DNA from: Pseudomonas viridiflava
GTDB lineage: Bacteria; Pseudomonadota; Gammaproteobacteria; Pseudomonadales; Pseudomonadaceae
Reading direction: 5' to 3'
Assembly (NCBI RefSeq): GCF_900580675.1
Contig: NZ_UTBG01000062.1
Location: 62,001-126,000, forward strand
Length of the DNA: 64,000 nucleotides
The translations under genes were made by a program, and so were the position numbers. The notes below the pieces were generated by a model. It saw only the letters and a program-made list of their open reading frames with translations, had not been told where the DNA came from and did not search any database. Positions 17,651-26,934 of this stretch are shown in pieces; within the stretch, counting starts at the first letter, position 1; each line of letters opens with the position of its first letter.

Positions 17651-19255
17651 ATGCGCCATACCACCGTTCTATCCGCAATTTTTGGCACCAGCCTGCTGGC
17701 TGTGGCCACGATGGGTCAGGCCGCTGACAAGAAGAGCCTGGTGTTCTGCTCCGAAGGCAGCCCGGCAGGGTTTGACACTGCGCAATACACCACCGCCACC
17801 GACAACGATGCGGCCGAGCCGCTGTACAACCGCCTGGTTGAGTTTGAAAAAGGCGCGACCAACGTGGTGCCTGCGCTGGCAACCAAGTGGGATATTTCCG
17901 AAGACGGCCTGACCTACACCTTTCACCTGCGTGAAGGGGTGAAATTCCACAGCAACAAGGAATTCAAGCCGACGCGCGACTTCAACGCCGACGACGTGCT
18001 GTTCACCTTCAACCGCATGCTTGACGCCGACCACCCGTTTCGCAAGGCCTACCCCACCGAGTTTCCATACTTCAACGGGATGAGCCTGAACAAGAACATC
18101 GCCAAGGTCGAAAAGACCGGCCCCTACACCGTGGTGATGACGCTGAACTCGGTCGACGCCGCGTTTGTGCAGAACATCGCCATGAGTTTTGCCGCGATCC
18201 TCTCGGCCGAATACGCCGAACAGTTGCTCAAGCAAGGCAAGCCCAGCGACATCAACCAGAAGCCGATCGGCACTGGGCCGTTCGTGTTCCAGCGTTATCA
18301 GAAAGACTCGCAGATCCGCTACGTGGCCAACGCGCAATACTGGGACCCGAGCAAGGTCAAGCTGGACCAACTGATCTTCGCCATCAACACCGACGCTTCG
18401 GTACGCGTGCAAAAGCTCAAGGCCGGCGAATGCCAGGTCACCCTGCACCCACGCCCGGCCGACGTAGACGCGCTCAAGGCCGACCCGAACCTGCAGCTGT
18501 TGACCAAGCCCGGCTTCAACCTCGGTTACATCGCCTATAACGTGCGGCACAAGCCGTTCGACCAGCTCGAAGTGCGCCAGGCGCTGGACATGGCGGTGAA
18601 CAAGCAGAGCATCCTGAATGCCGTGTACCAGGGCGCGGGGCAACTGGCGGTCAACGCCATGCCGCCGACGCAATGGTCCTACGACGACACCATCAAGGAC
18701 GCCGCCTACAACCCGGAAAAAGCCAAGGAACTGCTCAAGGCTGCCGGCGTGAAGGAAGGCACCGAAATCACCCTGTGGGCGATGCCGGTGCAACGGCCGT
18801 ACAACCCCAACGCCAAGCTGATGGCCGAGATGCTGCAAAGCGACTGGGCCAAGATCGGCCTCAAGGTCAAGATCGTCAGCTACGAATGGGGCGAATACAT
18901 CAAGCGCACCAAGAACGGTGAGCACGATATCAGCCTGATCGGCTGGACCGGCGACAACGGGGACCCGGACAACTGGCTGGGCACGCTCTACAGCTGCGAC
19001 GCCATCGGCGGGAACAACTACTCGATGTGGTGTGACCCGGCTTACGACAAGCTGATCAAGCAAGCCAAGGTCGTGACCGACCGCGAACAAAGGACTGTTC
19101 TGTACAAACAGGCGCAGCAACTGCTCAAGCAGCAGGTGCCGATCACGCCAGTCGCCCATTCGACGGTCAACCAGCCGTTAAGCGCCAAAGTCGAAGGTTT
19201 CAAAGTGAGCCCCTTCGGCCGCAACGTGTTCTCGGGCGTCAGCATTACCCCATAA
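17651..19255 (+). CDS. dppA3: Di/oligopeptide ABC transporter periplasmic binding protein (third paralogue)
   Basis: SBP_bac_5 protein of 534 residues, very similar to dppA2 (FCSEGSPAGFDTAQYTTATD, ALWAMPVQRPYNPNAKLM-like stretches). Sec signal ends near GQA-ADKK; no lipobox. An AAGGATCGGG site precedes ATG 17651. It is followed by a 172-base gap and then the porin gene. In P. aeruginosa PAO1 the equivalent gene is preceded by a regulator and a metallopeptidase gene (psdR, mdpA, from memory); here neither is present. Confidence 0.92.
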   Translation: MRHTTVLSAIFGTSLLAVATMGQAADKKSLVFCSEGSPAGFDTAQYTTATDNDAAEPLYNRLVEFEKGATNVVPALATKWDISEDGLTYTFHLREGVKFHSNKEFKPTRDFNADDVLFTFNRMLDADHPFRKAYPTEFPYFNGMSLNKNIAKVEKTGPYTVVMTLNSVDAAFVQNIAMSFAAILSAEYAEQLLKQGKPSDINQKPIGTGPFVFQRYQKDSQIRYVANAQYWDPSKVKLDQLIFAINTDASVRVQKLKAGECQVTLHPRPADVDALKADPNLQLLTKPGFNLGYIAYNVRHKPFDQLEVRQALDMAVNKQSILNAVYQGAGQLAVNAMPPTQWSYDDTIKDAAYNPEKAKELLKAAGVKEGTEITLWAMPVQRPYNPNAKLMAEMLQSDWAKIGLKVKIVSYEWGEYIKRTKNGEHDISLIGWTGDNGDPDNWLGTLYSCDAIGGNNYSMWCDPAYDKLIKQAKVVTDREQRTVLYKQAQQLLKQQVPITPVAHSTVNQPLSAKVEGFKVSPFGRNVFSGVSITP

Positions 19256-19331
19256 GAAAATAACCGGATTGCGCAGGGCGGCTCGCCGCCTTGCTGCAAA
19301 CGTGCAGCCTTTTATTGGGATTTTTCCTACG

Positions 19332-19343
19332 GCAAACGTTTGC
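19332..19343. promoter_or_regulatory. Perfect palindrome upstream of the porin gene, possible LacI-type operator
   Basis: GCAAACGTTTGC is a perfect 12-base palindrome centred on CG, the form bound by LacI-family repressors. It lies 85 bases before the porin start. The core AAACGTTT also occurs in the FruR operator elsewhere in the window. No LacI-family gene is adjacent. Confidence 0.4.
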
Positions 19344-19427
19344 AAAGGCTTGAACGAGTTACACACCCAATAGCCGGATCACCAAAAAAGACCGGCATTA
19401 AAAAGAGAACCAAAGGAGCTTCAACCC

Positions 19428-20822
19428 ATGAAACTGAGCAGCAAAGCGCTTCTGGCACTGGCCATCAGCAGCATCACGGCCACCGCCTACGCTGAACCCG
19501 TCAGCCAGGAATTCGTTCCGACTACCCTGGCCGGCGCCAGCGCCCAAAGCGAGGCCAAAGGCTTCATCGAAGATTTCAGCCTGGGCGGCACCACGCGTAA
19601 CTGGTACTCCCATGAAAGCAAGTACCGTGGGGGAACCTTCGGCTACACCGAGCACGGCGTGGCCAAGACCGACCGTAACCGTACCAACTGGGTACAGGGC
19701 ACCATCCTCAACGCCAGCTCGGGTTTCACCCAGGGCACTATTGGCGTGAAGACCGAAGTCGCGGTGTACAACGCGCTGGTTCTGGATCGCAGCAAGCGTG
19801 ACATCAAGGGCGGTTCCAACCGTACCCTGGCTGACTCCGACGGCAACGCTGTAGACCAGTGGAGCAAACTGGGCCTGGCCAACGTGCAGTTCCGTGTGTC
19901 GAACACCACCTTGACCGCCGGTCGCCAGAACTTCAGCAGCGGTATCGTCGACACCATCGGCAACCGTGCACTGCCTTCGAGCTTCGAAGGTGTGAGCTTC
20001 AACAGCGAAGAATTCAGCAACCTGTCGTTCCAGGGCGGCGTGTTTGACCGCGTTTCGCCACGTACCGAACAGAGCCTGTCGAAATTCCGTTCCGAATACA
20101 CCTCTGACGCCAGCGTAGAAGCCGACAAGGTCTACACCCTGGGTGCCAACTACCAGCCGTTCAAGAGCCTGAAAACCAGCATCTTCGGCGCCAACGTCAA
20201 GGATTTCTGGAACCAGTACTACTTCGGCGCTACCCACGAGCTGGGTGACAGCCAGACCCTGTCCCTGACCACCGGCCTGAACTACTACAAAACCGTGGAT
20301 GAAGGCAAAAAGCTGATGGGGGAAATCGACAACGATACCTACTCCCTGTCCCTGGGCCTGGCGCACCAGGCACACAGCCTGACCTTCTCCTACCAGGCAG
20401 TGAACGGTAACGAGTACTTCGACTACCTGCACGAAACCAACGGCATCTACCTGGCCAACTCCCTGACGTCCGACTTCAACGGCCCGAACGAGAAGTCCTT
20501 CCAGATCGCCTACGGCATCAACATGGCCGAATACGGCGTGCCAGGCCTGAAGTTCAACGTCTACTCCGCACGCGGCTGGGGCATTGACGGTACTCACTAC
20601 CGCAGCGGCAACGGCGCAGTCGGCTATGCCGGCATCGAGACCCAGGACGGTGAAAAACACCAGGAATACGGTGTAGGCGCGGCTTATGCGATCCAGAGCG
20701 GCCCACTCAAGGCCACCGCGATTCGTGCGACTTACGTCGAGCACCGTGGCAGCGAAAACCAGTCTGACGGCTCCATCAAAGAATTCCGTCTGGTCACCAC
20801 CATCCCGTTCAACATTCTTTAA
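19428..20822 (+). CDS. opdP: OprD-family outer membrane porin, OpdP-like
   Basis: Outer-membrane channel of the OprD/Occ family, 464 residues. Signal peptide ends at TAYA-EP. Typical family blocks are GFIEDFSLGGTTRNWYSH near the mature N-terminus and RQNFSSGIVDTIGNRALPSS near 165 (plug-loop region); it ends in the C-terminal aromatic-rich strand TTIPFNIL. Its place between peptide-binding protein genes and dppBCDF matches P. aeruginosa opdP (PA4501), so peptide entry through the outer membrane is a sound inference. AAAGGAG precedes the ATG. Confidence 0.92.
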   Translation: MKLSSKALLALAISSITATAYAEPVSQEFVPTTLAGASAQSEAKGFIEDFSLGGTTRNWYSHESKYRGGTFGYTEHGVAKTDRNRTNWVQGTILNASSGFTQGTIGVKTEVAVYNALVLDRSKRDIKGGSNRTLADSDGNAVDQWSKLGLANVQFRVSNTTLTAGRQNFSSGIVDTIGNRALPSSFEGVSFNSEEFSNLSFQGGVFDRVSPRTEQSLSKFRSEYTSDASVEADKVYTLGANYQPFKSLKTSIFGANVKDFWNQYYFGATHELGDSQTLSLTTGLNYYKTVDEGKKLMGEIDNDTYSLSLGLAHQAHSLTFSYQAVNGNEYFDYLHETNGIYLANSLTSDFNGPNEKSFQIAYGINMAEYGVPGLKFNVYSARGWGIDGTHYRSGNGAVGYAGIETQDGEKHQEYGVGAAYAIQSGPLKATAIRATYVEHRGSENQSDGSIKEFRLVTTIPFNIL

Positions 20823-20832
20823 TTAGCACCAG

Positions 20833-20867
20833 GTAGACGGCAGGCTCAGGACGAGCCCGCCGTCTAC
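20833..20867 (+). promoter_or_regulatory. Long hairpin between porin and dppA4
   Basis: GTAGACGGCAGGCTC (20833-20847) pairs with GAGCCCGCCGTCTAC (20853-20867), one mismatch in 15. There is no T run, so it looks like an mRNA processing or stability element between two co-transcribed genes and not a terminator. Confidence 0.6.
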
Positions 20868-20902
20868 GCTTGTCTGGTCCCATCGATTGCAGAGGGCTCT
20901 GA

Positions 20903-22501
20903 ATGAAAATGCTTCCGCTACAAGCCGCCATCGCTGCCGCCCTGTTGAGCGTGGCTGTCGGCATTTCGGCCAAACCGCTGGTGGTCTGCACCGAAGCCAG
21001 CCCGGAAGGTTTCGACCCGGTTCTGTACACCACGGCCGTCACCGCTGACGCCGCGGCTGAAACCATGTTCAACCGCCTGGTGGATTTCAAGCCCGGCACC
21101 ACCGAAGTGATCCCCGCGCTGGCCAAAGACCTGCCCGAGATCAGCGCCGATGGCCTGACCTACACGTTCCACCTGCGTGACGACATCAAGTTCCACACCA
21201 CCGACTACTTCAAACCCACGCGCAACCTGAATGCCGACGACGTGCTTTGGAGCTTCCAGCGCCAGCTGGACCCGAAACACCCGTGGCACAACAAGTCCCT
21301 CGTGGGCTACCCGTACTTCGAAAGCATGGGCTTCAAGGAACTGCTCAAGAGCGTAGAGAAGACCGACGACTACACCGTTGTCTTTACCCTGACCCGCCCT
21401 GAAGCACCGTTCCTGGCCGACTTGGGGATGGCATTCTCTTCAATCCATTCCAAGGAATACGCCGACCAGTTGCTAAAATCCGGCAAGACCGAAGACCTCA
21501 ACGCCAAGCCCATCGGCACTGGCCCGTTCATCTTCACCCGTTACCAGAAAGACGCCCAGGCGCGGTTCAAGGCCAACCCCGACTACTTCCGTGGCAAACC
21601 GGCAGTCGACCCGCTGATCCTGGCGATCAGCACCGATAACAACGTGCGCCTGCAGAAGCTCAAGGCCAACGAATGCCAGATCGCGCTGTTCCCCAAGCCG
21701 GATGACATTCCAAGCATCAAGAAAGACCCGAACCTGAAAGTCGATGAGCTGGCGGCGATGACCACCAGTTACACCGCATTGAACACCACCCACAAATACA
21801 TGAGCGATGCGCGTGTACGTCACGCGATCAACATCGCGTTCGACAAGGCCGGCTATACCGAAGCCCTGTTCGGCAAAGGCAATGCGGTGGTGGGGACCGG
21901 CCCTTATCCGCCGACCTTGCTGGGTTTCAGCGACAAACTGAAAAACCCACCGCGTGATCTCGACAAAGCCCGCGCCCTGCTCAAGGAAGCCGGCGTACCC
22001 GAAGGCACCGAGTTCACCCTGTTCACCCGTAACGGTGGCGGCCCGACCAACCCTAACCCGATGCTTGGCGCCCAGCGCATGCAAGCGGATCTGGCGCAGA
22101 TTGGCCTGAAGGTCAACATCAAGGTCATGGAATGGGGCGAGATGCTCAAGCGTGCTAAAAACGGCGAGCACGACATGGTTTCGGCAGGCTGGGTAGGTGA
22201 TAACGGCGACCCGGATAACTTCCTCACGCCAAACCTGAGTTGCGATGCTGCGAAAAACGGCGAAAACTACGCACGCTGGTGTAACAAAGAGTTTCAGGCC
22301 TTGATCGACAAGGCTCGCGCCATCGCTGAACCCGGCCAGCGCGCTGCACTCTATGAACAGGCGCAGGACGTTTTCGACAAGGACCAACCATGGCTTCCCA
22401 TGGCTTACCCGAAACTGTTCACCGCCATGCGCAAGAACGTAGAAGGCTTCACCCAAAGCCCTCTGGGGACAAATAACTTCGCCACCACCCAGGTGAAGTA
22501 A
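20903..22501 (+). CDS. dppA4: Di/oligopeptide ABC transporter periplasmic binding protein (fourth paralogue, next to the translocator genes)
   Basis: SBP_bac_5 protein of 532 residues, the most divergent of the four: VCTEASPEGFDPVLYTTAVT in place of the FCSEGSPAGFD version, and LTRPEAPFLADLGMAFSSIH in mid-protein. Sec signal MKMLPLQAAIAAALLSVAVG, no lipobox. It directly precedes dppB with a perfect hairpin between them, so it is probably the original partner of this DppBCDF, with the other three as later duplicates (inference). Confidence 0.92.
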   Translation: MKMLPLQAAIAAALLSVAVGISAKPLVVCTEASPEGFDPVLYTTAVTADAAAETMFNRLVDFKPGTTEVIPALAKDLPEISADGLTYTFHLRDDIKFHTTDYFKPTRNLNADDVLWSFQRQLDPKHPWHNKSLVGYPYFESMGFKELLKSVEKTDDYTVVFTLTRPEAPFLADLGMAFSSIHSKEYADQLLKSGKTEDLNAKPIGTGPFIFTRYQKDAQARFKANPDYFRGKPAVDPLILAISTDNNVRLQKLKANECQIALFPKPDDIPSIKKDPNLKVDELAAMTTSYTALNTTHKYMSDARVRHAINIAFDKAGYTEALFGKGNAVVGTGPYPPTLLGFSDKLKNPPRDLDKARALLKEAGVPEGTEFTLFTRNGGGPTNPNPMLGAQRMQADLAQIGLKVNIKVMEWGEMLKRAKNGEHDMVSAGWVGDNGDPDNFLTPNLSCDAAKNGENYARWCNKEFQALIDKARAIAEPGQRAALYEQAQDVFDKDQPWLPMAYPKLFTAMRKNVEGFTQSPLGTNNFATTQVK

Positions 22502-22516
22502 ATAAGAGAAACGCTC

Positions 22517-22540
22517 GGCACCGTCGACATCGACGGTGCC
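22517..22540 (+). promoter_or_regulatory. Intercistronic hairpin dppA4-dppB
   Basis: GGCACCGTCGA-CA-TCGACGGTGCC, a perfect 11-base stem 16 bases after the dppA4 stop, with no T run. Hairpins at this place commonly protect the binding-protein mRNA and lower expression of the permease genes. Confidence 0.65.
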
Positions 22541-22577
22541 GGACCTGCCTAACCGGCTGATTGAGGTACACAACAAG

Positions 22578-23588
22578 ATGTTTAGTTTTATTGCCCGCCG
22601 ACTGGGGTTACTGATCCCCACGTTTTTCGGCATAACGTTGCTCACGTTTGCGTTGATTCGCATGATCCCTGGCGACCCCGTCGAAGTCATGATGGGCGAG
22701 CGGCGCGTCGACCCCGAGATGCACGCACAGGCAATGGAACGCCTTGGCCTTAACAAGCCTTTGTATGCGCAATACCTGGACTACGTGGGCAAACTCGCCC
22801 AAGGCGACCTCGGCGAATCCCTGCGCACGCGCACCAGCGTGTGGACCGAATTCACCGCCCTTTTCCCCGCGACCCTGGAACTGTCCATGGCCGCGCTGTT
22901 GTTCGCCGGTATCCTGGGCCTGCTGGCCGGGGTGATCGCGGCACTCAAGCGAGGATCCCTGTTCGACCATGGGGTGATGGGCATCTCCCTGGCGGGATAT
23001 TCGATGCCGATCTTCTGGTGGGGCCTGATCCTGATCATGTTCTTCTCGGTGAGCCTGGGCTGGACCCCGGTTTCCGGGCGGATCGACCTGCTCTACGACA
23101 TCGAGCCGCGCACCGGCTTCATGCTGATCGACACCCTGCTGGCCGACGAGCCGGACGCGTTCTTCGACGCCCTGCACCACTTGATCCTGCCGGCCATCGT
23201 GCTCGGCACCATCCCGCTGGCGGTGATTGCGCGGATGACCCGTTCGTCGATGCTCGAAGTGCTGCGTGAAGACTACATCCGCACCGCCAAGGCCAAAGGC
23301 CTGTCGCCGGCGCGCGTGGTGTTCGTGCACGGCCTGCGTAACGCGCTGATCCCGGTACTGACCGTGGTCGGCCTGCAAGTCGGCACCCTGCTGGCCGGTG
23401 CGGTCCTGACCGAAACCATCTTCTCGTGGCCCGGCATCGGCAAATGGCTGATCGAAGCGATTGGCGCGCGGGACTACCCGGTGGTGCAAAACGGCATCCT
23501 GCTGATCGCCTGCCTGGTGATCCTGGTGAACTTCGTGGTGGATATCCTCTACGGCTTCGCCAACCCACGCATCCGTCACCAGCGCTGA
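22578..23588 (+). CDS. dppB: Peptide ABC transporter permease DppB
   Basis: Inner-membrane permease, 336 residues, about six transmembrane helices. It opens with the DppB/OppB N-terminal pattern RRLGLLIPTFFGITLLTFAL and RMIPGDPVEVMMGERRVDPE. The EAA loop is EDYIRTAKAKGLSPARVVF (~230-248). ATG 22578 with GAGG upstream is chosen over an in-frame ATG 42 bases earlier that lies against the hairpin. First of the tightly packed dppBCDF genes. Confidence 0.96.
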   Translation: MFSFIARRLGLLIPTFFGITLLTFALIRMIPGDPVEVMMGERRVDPEMHAQAMERLGLNKPLYAQYLDYVGKLAQGDLGESLRTRTSVWTEFTALFPATLELSMAALLFAGILGLLAGVIAALKRGSLFDHGVMGISLAGYSMPIFWWGLILIMFFSVSLGWTPVSGRIDLLYDIEPRTGFMLIDTLLADEPDAFFDALHHLILPAIVLGTIPLAVIARMTRSSMLEVLREDYIRTAKAKGLSPARVVFVHGLRNALIPVLTVVGLQVGTLLAGAVLTETIFSWPGIGKWLIEAIGARDYPVVQNGILLIACLVILVNFVVDILYGFANPRIRHQR

Positions 23589-23598
23589 GATCAAGACC

Positions 23599-24510
23599 AT
23601 GACCACACCTACTCCAGTGTCAGCAGTCGATCAAAGCCTGCTGTACCCGTCCCCGTACAAAGAATTCTGGCAAGCCTTTTCCAAAAACAAAGGCGCGGTT
23701 GCCGGCCTGCTGTTCATGATCCTGATCGTGTTCTGCGCGCTGTTCGCCCCTTGGGTTGCACCGCATAACCCGAGCGAGCAATACCGCGACTTCCTGCTGA
23801 CCCCGCCGTCGTGGCTGGAAGGCGGGCAGATCCAGTTCCTGCTCGGCACCGACGAGCTGGGCCGCGACCTGCTCTCGCGCCTGATCCAGGGTTCGCGCCT
23901 GTCGTTGCTGATCGGTTTGTCGTCGGTGGTGATGTCGCTGATCCCAGGCATCCTGCTGGGGCTGTTCGCCGGGTTTTTCCCGCGCTTGCTTGGCCCGACC
24001 ATCATGCGTTTGATGGACATAATGCTGGCCCTGCCGTCGCTGCTGCTGGCGGTTGCGATTGTCGCGATCCTCGGCCCTGGCCTGATCAACACCGTGATTG
24101 CCATCGCTATCGTCTCGCTGCCGTCGTATGTGCGTCTGACCCGCGCGGCGGTGATGGGCGAACTGAACCGTGACTACGTGACCGCCGCCCGCCTCGCCGG
24201 CGCCGGCCTGCCACGCCTGATGTTCATCACCGTGCTGCCCAACTGCATGGCGCCGCTGATCGTACAGGCCACCCTGAGCTTCTCTTCGGCGATCCTCGAT
24301 GCCGCGGCCCTGGGCTTCCTCGGCCTTGGCGTGCAACCGCCAACCCCCGAGTGGGGCACCATGCTGGCTTCGGCCCGTGACTACATCGAACGCGCCTGGT
24401 GGGTGGTGAGCTTGCCTGGTTTGACCATTTTGCTCAGCGTGCTGGCAATCAACTTGATGGGTGACGGCCTGCGCGATGCGCTGGACCCGAAACTCAAGAA
24501 CGCCGCCTGA
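23599..24510 (+). CDS. dppC: Peptide ABC transporter permease DppC
   Basis: Second permease, 303 residues. The N-terminal OppC_N segment (~20-70, [20 protein letters not shown]) precedes the permease domain with about five more helices. [20 protein letters not shown] (~85-104) is diagnostic for DppC/OppC, and the EAA loop is [19 protein letters not shown]. Starts 10 bases after dppB. It forms the membrane channel with DppB. Confidence 0.96.
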   Translation: MTTPTPVSAVDQSLLYPSPYKEFWQAFSKNKGAVAGLLFMILIVFCALFAPWVAPHNPSEQYRDFLLTPPSWLEGGQIQFLLGTDELGRDLLSRLIQGSRLSLLIGLSSVVMSLIPGILLGLFAGFFPRLLGPTIMRLMDIMLALPSLLLAVAIVAILGPGLINTVIAIAIVSLPSYVRLTRAAVMGELNRDYVTAARLAGAGLPRLMFITVLPNCMAPLIVQATLSFSSAILDAAALGFLGLGVQPPTPEWGTMLASARDYIERAWWVVSLPGLTILLSVLAINLMGDGLRDALDPKLKNAA

Positions 24511-24520
24511 GGAGATTCCC

Positions 24521-25489
24521 ATGTCACTGTTAGAAATCAAGAATCTCAACGTCCGCTTCGGCGACAAGACCGCCGTGCCGGTGGTCGATGGCCTCGACAT
24601 CTCTGTCGACAAAGGCGAAGTACTGGCGATTGTTGGCGAGTCGGGTTCGGGTAAATCCGTGACCATGATGGCGCTGATGGGCCTGATCGAGCACCCCGGC
24701 ATCGTCACCGCCGACGCCCTGAACTTCGATGGCAAGGACATGCTCAAGCTGAGCAACCGCCAGCGTCGCCAAATCGTCGGCAAAGACCTGGCAATGGTCT
24801 TCCAGGACCCGATGACCGCGCTGAACCCCAGCTACACCGTGGGTTTCCAGATTGAAGAAGTGCTGCGCCTGCACCTGAAAATGTCCGGCAAGCAAGCGCG
24901 CAAGCGCGCCATCGAACTGTTGGAAAAGGTCGAAATCCCGGGCGCTTCCAGCCGTATGGACGCCTACCCGCACCAACTGTCCGGTGGTATGAGCCAGCGT
25001 GTGGCCATCGCCATGGCCATCGCCGGCGAGCCGAAACTGCTGATCGCCGATGAACCGACCACTGCGTTGGACGTGACCATCCAGGCGCAGATCATGGAAC
25101 TGCTGCTGGCGCTGCAGAAAGAACAGAACATGGGCCTGGTGCTGATCACTCACGACCTCGCGGTCGTGGCGGAAACCGCCCAGCGCGTGTGCGTGATGTA
25201 CGCAGGCCAGGCGGTGGAAGTCGGCCAGGTGCCGCAACTGTTCGACATTCCGGCGCACCCTTACAGCGAAGCCCTGCTCAAGGCGATCCCCGAGCACAGC
25301 CTGGGCGCCACGCGCCTGGCCACGCTGCCGGGTATCGTGCCTGGCCGCTATGACCGTCCGCAGGGTTGCCTGCTGTCGCCACGCTGCCCGTACGTGCAGG
25401 AAAGCTGCCGCCAGACCCGCCCGGGCCTGGACCCTAAATCCCACAGCCTTGCGCGCTGCTTCTACCCCTTGAACCAGGAGGTGGCGTAA
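24521..25489 (+). CDS. dppD: Peptide ABC transporter ATPase DppD
   Basis: First ATPase subunit, 322 residues. Walker A GESGSGKS, signature [17 protein letters not shown], Walker [13 protein letters not shown], and the C-terminal oligopeptide/dipeptide motif (oligo_HPY) with [14 protein letters not shown], whose Cys residues bind an Fe-S cluster in some relatives. Starts [11 protein letters not shown] with GGAG 7 bases before, after dppC. Its TAA shares bases with the dppF ATG (TAATG), so the two are coupled. Confidence 0.96.
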   Translation: MSLLEIKNLNVRFGDKTAVPVVDGLDISVDKGEVLAIVGESGSGKSVTMMALMGLIEHPGIVTADALNFDGKDMLKLSNRQRRQIVGKDLAMVFQDPMTALNPSYTVGFQIEEVLRLHLKMSGKQARKRAIELLEKVEIPGASSRMDAYPHQLSGGMSQRVAIAMAIAGEPKLLIADEPTTALDVTIQAQIMELLLALQKEQNMGLVLITHDLAVVAETAQRVCVMYAGQAVEVGQVPQLFDIPAHPYSEALLKAIPEHSLGATRLATLPGIVPGRYDRPQGCLLSPRCPYVQESCRQTRPGLDPKSHSLARCFYPLNQEVA

Positions 25490-26460
25490 TGGCCGTCGTT
25501 CTTACCGCCCGCGACCTGACCCGTCACTACGAAGTGTCCCGTGGCCTGTTCAAGGGCCACGCCCTGGTACGCGCGCTCAATGGTGTGTCGTTTGAGCTGG
25601 AAGCCGGCAAGACCCTCGCTGTTGTAGGCGAGTCGGGTTGCGGCAAATCCACCCTGGCCCGTGCGCTCACGCTGATTGAAGAGCCGTCGTCCGGATCCTT
25701 GAAAATCGCCGGCCAGGAAGTCGCCGGCGCCGACAAGGCCCAGCGCAAGCAATTACGCAAAGACGTGCAGATGGTGTTCCAGAGCCCGTACGCCTCGTTG
25801 AACCCGCGCCAGAAGGTCGGTGACCAACTGGGCGAGCCGCTGCTGATCAACACCAACCTGTCCGCCGCCGAACGCCGCGAAAAAGTCCAGGCGATGATGA
25901 AGCAAGTGGGTTTGCGCCCTGAGCACTACCAGCGCTACCCGCACATGTTCTCCGGTGGCCAGCGCCAGCGCATTGCCCTGGCCCGGGCGATGATGCTGCA
26001 ACCGAAGGTGCTGGTGGCGGATGAGCCGACCTCGGCGCTGGACGTGTCGATCCAGGCGCAGGTGCTCAACCTGTTCATGGACCTGCAGCAGGAGTTCAAC
26101 ACCGCCTACGTGTTCATCTCCCACAACCTGGCGGTGGTGCAGCACGTTGCCGATGACGTGATGGTGATGTACCTCGGCCGCCCGGTGGAAGTGGGCCCCA
26201 AGGAAGACATCTACGCCCGCCCGCTGCACCCCTACACCCAGGCGCTGCTGTCGGCGACCCCGACCATCCACCCGGACCCGAACAAGCCGAAAATCAAGAT
26301 TGTCGGCGAGTTGCCCAACCCGCTGAACCCGCCGTCCGGTTGCGCTTTCCACAAGCGCTGCCCGTACGCAACCGCGCGTTGCAGCAGCGAGGAGCCGCTG
26401 TTGCGGCCGTTGGATAACCGTCAGGTGGCGTGCCACTACGCGGAGCAGTTCGTGGCGTGA
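25489..26460 (+). CDS. dppF: Peptide ABC transporter ATPase DppF
   Basis: Second ATPase subunit, 323 residues. Walker A GESGCGKS, signature FSGGQRQRIALARAM, Walker B LVADEPTSALD, and the C-terminal oligo_HPY extension with GCAFHKRCPYATARC. Works as a heterodimer with DppD. Last gene of the peptide locus, followed by a hairpin. Confidence 0.96.
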   Translation: MAVVLTARDLTRHYEVSRGLFKGHALVRALNGVSFELEAGKTLAVVGESGCGKSTLARALTLIEEPSSGSLKIAGQEVAGADKAQRKQLRKDVQMVFQSPYASLNPRQKVGDQLGEPLLINTNLSAAERREKVQAMMKQVGLRPEHYQRYPHMFSGGQRQRIALARAMMLQPKVLVADEPTSALDVSIQAQVLNLFMDLQQEFNTAYVFISHNLAVVQHVADDVMVMYLGRPVEVGPKEDIYARPLHPYTQALLSATPTIHPDPNKPKIKIVGELPNPLNPPSGCAFHKRCPYATARCSSEEPLLRPLDNRQVACHYAEQFVA

Positions 26461-26472
26461 GCCCGCAATAAA

Positions 26473-26501
26473 AATGCCCTGGGTGTTGAGCCCAGGGCAT
26501 T
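26473..26501 (+). terminator. Hairpin at the end of dppBCDF
   Basis: AATGCCCTGGG (26473-26483) pairs with CCCAGGGCATT (26491-26501). No strong T tract follows, so termination may be partial. Confidence 0.65.
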
Positions 26502-26573
26502 GCCAGTGTTCTACAGCCCTTCCCATCAGGTTGCGCATCAGCCGGGTGGGAGGGGCTTTCTTTTGCGTGTGGC

Positions 26574-26837
26574 CTACGTTTGGCTGTCGCCGTCATCATC
26601 GTCCGGGTCGTCACTGTCCGGTTCGTGGGTGGTCGAATCGTCATCGTCCTTGCTGCCGCCCTGGTCCTCGTCGCCGGGCTCAGCCTCGGACTTGGCCAGT
26701 TGCAGACCCGTGTCATGCGACGCCGAAAAGCTCGCCTGACCGCTCTGCACCGGGTTATGCGCCCAGGCCGCCGACATTCCCAAAGACATCAGCACCAGCA
26801 CTTTAATCAACAGCACTACACGTTGAAAAATACTCAT
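26574..26837 (-). CDS. Small secreted acidic protein, unknown (second of a pair)
   Basis: An 87-residue protein I do not recognise. It has a clear Sec signal peptide (MSIFQRVVLLIKVLVLMSLG, cleavage likely after SAAWA). The mature ~60 residues are polar, and the last 35 are almost only Asp, Glu, Ser and Thr, including DDDD runs, which suggests disorder and perhaps cation binding. An in-frame reading extends 53 codons upstream, but the signal peptide sets the start at 26837. It lies 97 bases downstream of another small secreted acidic protein in the same direction. Codon use is ordinary, and convergence with dppF gives no functional clue. Confidence 0.6.
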   Translation of the reverse strand: MSIFQRVVLLIKVLVLMSLGMSAAWAHNPVQSGQASFSASHDTGLQLAKSEAEPGDEDQGGSKDDDDSTTHEPDSDDPDDDDGDSQT

Positions 26838-26934
26838 GGTCGATTTCCGTCCAGTCAGTAGATGGATCCGTACGACAGTGATGTACCGTCGCCAGTCATT
26901 GAAGCTAGTTCTGATAAAGGGTTTGCGCCAGCGA

